Source of the DNA: a virus
Strand: one strand, 5' to 3'
Virus record (IMG/VR): IMGVR_UViG_3300005663_002365
Span: 1-23,626 of that record
DNA: 23,626 bases
Position numbers and translations under genes: made by a program. Position 1 is the stretch's first letter. Every line of letters starts with the position of its first letter. Positions 21,510 to 23,626 of the stretch are shown piece after piece. The notes beneath the pieces are model-generated. The model made no database searches. It worked only from the letters and a program-made list of their open reading frames with translations, and was not told the DNA's origin.

Positions 21510-21746
21510 TTAGGTTTTAAATTTTTGTTGTAAGATTTTTTCTGCCTTTTTATATGCCTTGTTAAATTCTGATTTGGTTATTCGGTCGTATCTGCTTTGA
21601 GAAACATCCTTGTTCAAAATATAATATGCTATTTGAGCTGTACAACCATACAATGAAACATATATTGCCTCTTTTTCATTAAGAATATAAAAATAAGCAG
21701 AGGCGTCTCGTTTAAAATAAATCGGGTATTGCGTTTTCTTGCTCAT
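21510..21746 (-). CDS. Small conserved-looking protein, unknown
   Basis: The product has 78 residues, MSKKTQYPIYFKRDASAYFY onwards. Aromatic, beta-rich N-terminal half (YFYILNEKEAIYVSLYG) and a helical basic C-terminus (FNKAYKKAEKILQQKF). The pattern is familiar from Bacteroidetes phage early genes, but no activity is known to me. Confidence 0.65.
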   Translation of the reverse strand: MSKKTQYPIYFKRDASAYFYILNEKEAIYVSLYGCTAQIAYYILNKDVSQSRYDRITKSEFNKAYKKAEKILQQKFKT

Positions 21747-21761
21747 GGTTTTAGGTTTTGG

Positions 21762-22043
21762 TTAATTATTATCACTTAATTTCTCTTTTTTACTACCAAC
21801 ATCCAATCCCTCTCTACTTACTTGGTGTAATCCACCCTTTTTATATGCCCTATACCAATCACGAAAGTATTTTAATTTCCTAATACTATAGATTTCTGGA
21901 ACTTCTACCAACAATTCCAGTGCGGAACGCCCCATAATGTCCTCAATTTCCTTAATTATGCGTATTTTTTCATCATCCGGCTCCGGCTCTTGGGGGAGCT
22001 GAGGGACATTGTCCTCAAATAAATTAAGTTGCGATTTTAACAT
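21762..22043 (-). CDS. Small protein with an N-terminal clamp-binding-like motif
   Basis: The product has 93 residues. QLNLF at residues 5-9 (MLKSQLNLFEDN) fits the bacterial sliding-clamp binding motif QL(S/D/x)LF. A proline-rich acidic linker (PQLPQEPEPDDEK) follows, then helices (IKEIEDIMGRSALELLVEV) and YFRDWYRAYKKGG. In an early phage operon, recruitment to the host replication clamp is an attractive idea, but a match of five residues is weak evidence. The core family is unknown. Confidence 0.6.
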   Translation of the reverse strand: MLKSQLNLFEDNVPQLPQEPEPDDEKIRIIKEIEDIMGRSALELLVEVPEIYSIRKLKYFRDWYRAYKKGGLHQVSREGLDVGSKKEKLSDNN

Positions 22044-22047
22044 TTAG

Positions 22048-22293
22048 TTAATAGGTTTTTTTAATATAATTAGCTAATAATTCTCTATTTTTATTATCTA
22101 ATTGGCTAATAAAGGTTTGAATATGGCTTGTTTGAGGAGTTGGATTTGTATCAAGTTGCCTACAAATACCAACCCATTTTTTATTTAAATGTTCAACAAG
22201 ATGCTTATCATCTTTCCAAACCTGATCAATAAAGTCTGGTTTAAATCCGTTTAAAAAATCAATTAATTGATTTAGTGTTATTTCTGTTTTCAT
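22048..22293 (-). CDS. First gene of the early operon, unknown
   Basis: The product has 81 residues, MKTEITLNQLIDFLNGFKPD onwards. Helical, with VWKDDKHLVEHLNKKWVGIC in the middle and LDNKNRELLANYIKK at the end. It lies about 28 bases below the TATCTTTG promoter box and so is the first gene expressed from the operator-controlled promoter. Function unknown. Confidence 0.65.
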   Translation of the reverse strand: MKTEITLNQLIDFLNGFKPDFIDQVWKDDKHLVEHLNKKWVGICRQLDTNPTPQTSHIQTFISQLDNKNRELLANYIKKTY

Positions 22294-22320
22294 AATTGGT
22301 TTTTTTGATTAACAATACTA

Positions 22321-22351
22321 CAAAGATAAAAACTCTACTTGACATTATCAA
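22321..22351 (-). promoter_or_regulatory. Early operon promoter, Bacteroidetes type
   Basis: Minus-strand TATCTTTG (22328-22321) is a perfect TAnnTTTG -7 element. TTG (22351-22349) sits 20 bases upstream and is contained in the operator palindrome. It should start transcription near 22314 and run into the 22048-22293 gene and beyond. Confidence 0.8.
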
Positions 22352-22356
22352 GTAGA
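22334..22356. promoter_or_regulatory. Operator palindrome over the early promoter
   Basis: TCTACTTGA (22334-22342) and TCAAGTAGA (22348-22356) form a 9-5-9 perfect inverted repeat. It covers the -33 element and part of the spacer. Its core TTGA-N5-TCAA recurs at the same offset in the 22606-22636 promoter. A dimeric repressor bound here would block RNA polymerase. Confidence 0.8.
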
Positions 22357-22424
22357 TGGGCAATTATTTTTAATTTATTTTTGCCCTTTGGGGCTTGTTT
22401 GAGCCAATTACTCGGGAAATTATG

Positions 22425-22601
22425 TTAACCAGATTTTTTTTTGCCTTTGAGCTTTATCTTTGCGTCCTTATTTACATAAGGAATATCACCAACCATCACA
22501 ACCGATAATCGTTTGTCTTTAATAAGCTCAGTTATCCATTGGGGGCTACATTTGTTGTTTCTGGCAAACTGAGCTTGAGAGATTAGATTTGAAGTATTCA
22601 T
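22425..22601 (-). CDS. Small helix-turn-helix regulator
   Basis: Starting at the ATG at 22599-22601 the product has 58 residues (MNTSNLISQAQFARNNKCSP...). An ATG 13 codons upstream would lie within the promoter and is rejected. ISQAQFARNNKCSPQWITEL followed by IKDKRLSVVMVGDIPYVNKD is a MerR/excisionase-type helix-turn-helix plus a short wing. The C-terminus is a lysine run. The start codon is only about five bases below the -7 element, so the mRNA is leaderless or nearly so. It is the only regulator seen beside the two operators and is the obvious candidate to bind them, though 58 residues is short for a repressor. Confidence 0.75.
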   Translation of the reverse strand: MNTSNLISQAQFARNNKCSPQWITELIKDKRLSVVMVGDIPYVNKDAKIKLKGKKKSG

Positions 22602-22605
22602 TTGG

Positions 22606-22636
22606 CAAAGATAAAAAATCTTATTGACAATATCAA
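22606..22636 (-). promoter_or_regulatory. Promoter and operator of the regulator gene
   Basis: Minus-strand TATCTTTG (22613-22606) and TTG (22636-22634) are again 20 bases apart. The palindrome core TTGA-CAATA-TCAA (22624-22636) lies at the same distance from the -7 element as in the early promoter. Only the inner four bases of each half-site are conserved here, so this operator is probably weaker. Confidence 0.78.
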
Positions 22637-22641
22637 GCAAA

Positions 22642-23254
22642 TGGTAAAAAAATCCCGTTCCGTATTTTATGCCTCAAATTAAGCCGGTGGATTTTCTTGT
22701 TGGTGATCTGGCTACGCACCGCCCTGCGGAGTTCCGCTTTGCAGTACCTGCAAATTTTTCCGAAAAAAAACTCAAAATTCCAACCCGTGGGCTGCTCTTT
22801 TTATATTTCTTTTCCCTTTTACACCCTTGCCGTGAGAAAAGAAGCAAAAGAATAAAAAGAGAATGCACAAAAAATTTTCGTTAGAAACTTTTTTAAGCAT
22901 CGGCATATAGACAAGAAAAATGTCTTTGTGCATTTTTTTTTATGCTAAGGGAAGCAGGGCGTATTTAAATAGCTTAGCTCTCTGGGGCGGTGGTGTGGGT
23001 GGCTGTGCTGGGCTTCTTTGGTATGGGTTTGAGTGGCATTGGAGGCATGGGCTCTTTTTTGTTTGGCTTGGGTGGCTTGGGAGCGGGGATCTTCGGTGCG
23101 TGGGCAGAGCCGGTACAGACCCTATTGAGCACAGCACACTATCCCTGTTGTGTGCTGGACGAAATATTGGGGCTGTGTGGCTGTGCGTGAGCATATTGGT
23201 CGCGTGGGCGTGGACGGATGGGTTGCCTGCCGCGTGGGCTTTGGAATGGCTTTA
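22642..23254. other. Non-coding, GC-richer, palindrome-dense region
   Basis: No convincing gene is present: the open frames give low-complexity glycine-, proline- or lysine-rich peptides. Instead there is a series of hairpins: GCGGA-GT-TCCGC (22726-22737), TTTGCAG-TAC-CTGCAAA (22738-22754), a 9+7 bp pair of arms at 22795-22813 and 22846-22861, the terminator-like stem at 22862-22934, and CAGCACAC/GTGTGCTG (23132-23139 with 23150-23157). From 22980 to 23100 the plus strand is strongly G-rich, with repeated GGCTTGGGTGGCTTGGG-like units. It could be a replication or packaging locus, a structured RNA, or a dispersed host repeat. Confidence 0.6.
22862..22941. terminator. Terminator-like double hairpin, possible small RNA end
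   Basis: AATGCACAAA (22862-22871) and TTTGTGCATT (22925-22934) form a perfect 10-bp stem. On the plus strand a run of nine T's (22933-22941) follows, as in an intrinsic terminator. A competing inner hairpin AGACA/TGTCT (22909-22913 with 22921-22925) lies against the outer arm. On the minus strand the stem is also followed by a T-rich stretch, so it may stop transcription both ways. Confidence 0.5.
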
Positions 23255-23626
23255 CTATTTGCTTTCACCTCTTGATCTTTTTTCGGAAAATTCTTCAATC
23301 ATATTGACAATATCTTCTTTTGTTTTATCAATGGTACTATCAACGGCAATGTTTATTTCTTTCTTAATGATCCCCCGATACTTTGAAATAGCCTTATTAT
23401 TCATTCCTACCTCTTTTGCCAGGATTGTTAAGACCTTATCTAAGCTGTTTTCAAATTCAGCAATAATATTTTTAGAATGCTGTGCAAATAAAATCTTTAC
23501 CATTTCAGTAGGAAGAACCTCTCCCCTCATTTTTTCTTCTTTGATAAGTGCTATCCTGGTATCAACCTGCTTTTTAGCAAGCTCTGCCTTCTTTATTTTT
23601 TTGTCGAGACTTATCCATTCTCCTGG
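23255..23626 (-). CDS. Possible terminase small subunit / Nu1-like protein, C-terminal part
   Basis: The frame is open from the window edge to the stop at 23255-23257 (123 codons, 5' end missing). It reads EWISLDKKIKKAELAKKQVD, then LIKEEKMRGEVLPTEMVKIL, then a helical remainder ending EEFSEKRSRGESK. The lysine-rich helix followed by (R)GE-(V/L)-(V/L)-P-x-x-x-(V) and a long helix is the pattern seen in DNA-packaging proteins of the gpNu1/small-terminase type. It lies on the terminase large subunit's strand but 8.5 kb upstream of it, so the assignment is tentative. An internal ATG at 23528-23530 is not the real start, because the frame continues above it. Confidence 0.55.
   Translation of the reverse strand, partial: PGEWISLDKKIKKAELAKKQVDTRIALIKEEKMRGEVLPTEMVKILFAQHSKNIIAEFENSLDKVLTILAKEVGMNNKAISKYRGIIKKEINIAVDSTIDKTKEDIVNMIEEFSEKRSRGESK

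Noticed and set aside
22382-22394. GCCC-TTTG-GGGC hairpin as terminator of the regulator gene
   Set aside because: The stem is four base pairs and no T run follows in the minus-strand sense.
22669-22884. Overlapping frames on both strands in the palindrome region
   Set aside because: Low-complexity, basic products without domains, running through several hairpins; treated as non-coding.
22990-23190. Plus-strand 66-codon frame with a glycine-rich hydrophobic product
   Set aside because: The peptide only reflects the G-rich repeats; no promoter or leader is seen and the minus strand gives an equally long proline-rich frame.

Overview
The window looks like part of the genome of a contractile-tailed (myovirus-type) bacteriophage or prophage of a Bacteroidetes host. 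It is AT-rich, and nearly every gene lies on the minus strand with ATGA or TAATG stop/start overlaps. Three promoters fit the Bacteroidetes consensus: a TTG, exactly 20 bases, then TATCTTTG (the family form is TAnnTTTG). Starts are preceded by A-rich leaders instead of Shine-Dalgarno sequences. Several small proteins have the look of Bacteroidetes phage families, such as the protein ending in YVHQLQNLYFALTGEE. No tRNA, rRNA, CRISPR array or integrase was seen.

Transcription of the main strand runs from high to low coordinates. At the right edge is the end of a gene resembling a small terminase or Nu1-type protein (23255-23626). It is followed by about 600 bases of GC-richer, palindrome-dense DNA without a convincing gene. 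Next is a control region (22294-22640) in which a small helix-turn-helix gene and the early operon each have the same promoter with the same TTGA-N5-TCAA palindrome over the -33 element. The early operon (22293 down to about 19426) carries small unknown genes, a NinB-like recombination protein, a PD-(D/E)XK nuclease, an OB-fold-like protein and a winged-helix protein. Two HNH homing endonucleases (18748-19254 and 16917-17483) sit among a pentapeptide-repeat gene and small unknown genes. One has its own promoter and a structured leader; the other overlaps the debris of a gene it seems to have interrupted. A VRR-NUC nuclease and a GpA-type large terminase (12700-14721) follow.

From 12277 down to 3540 lies an accessory block rich in sugar chemistry. 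It has a two-domain GT-A glycosyltransferase, a paralogue of its first domain, two further GT-A enzymes, a GT-B enzyme, a PIG-L type deacetylase, an LpxD-like acyltransferase and a HAD phosphatase. There is also a DNA methyltransferase and, on the opposite strand, two more left-handed beta-helix acyltransferases. Together these could build, deacetylate and re-acylate a sugar. The target may be host surface glycan, the virion or DNA; the sequence does not say which. A vestigial copy of the start of the GT-B gene upstream of the deacetylase shows that the block has been rearranged.

The left end holds the tail genes in the usual order: sheath, tube, tail assembly chaperone with a -1 programmed frameshift on a run of eight U's, and the start of the tape measure protein, which runs off the left edge.
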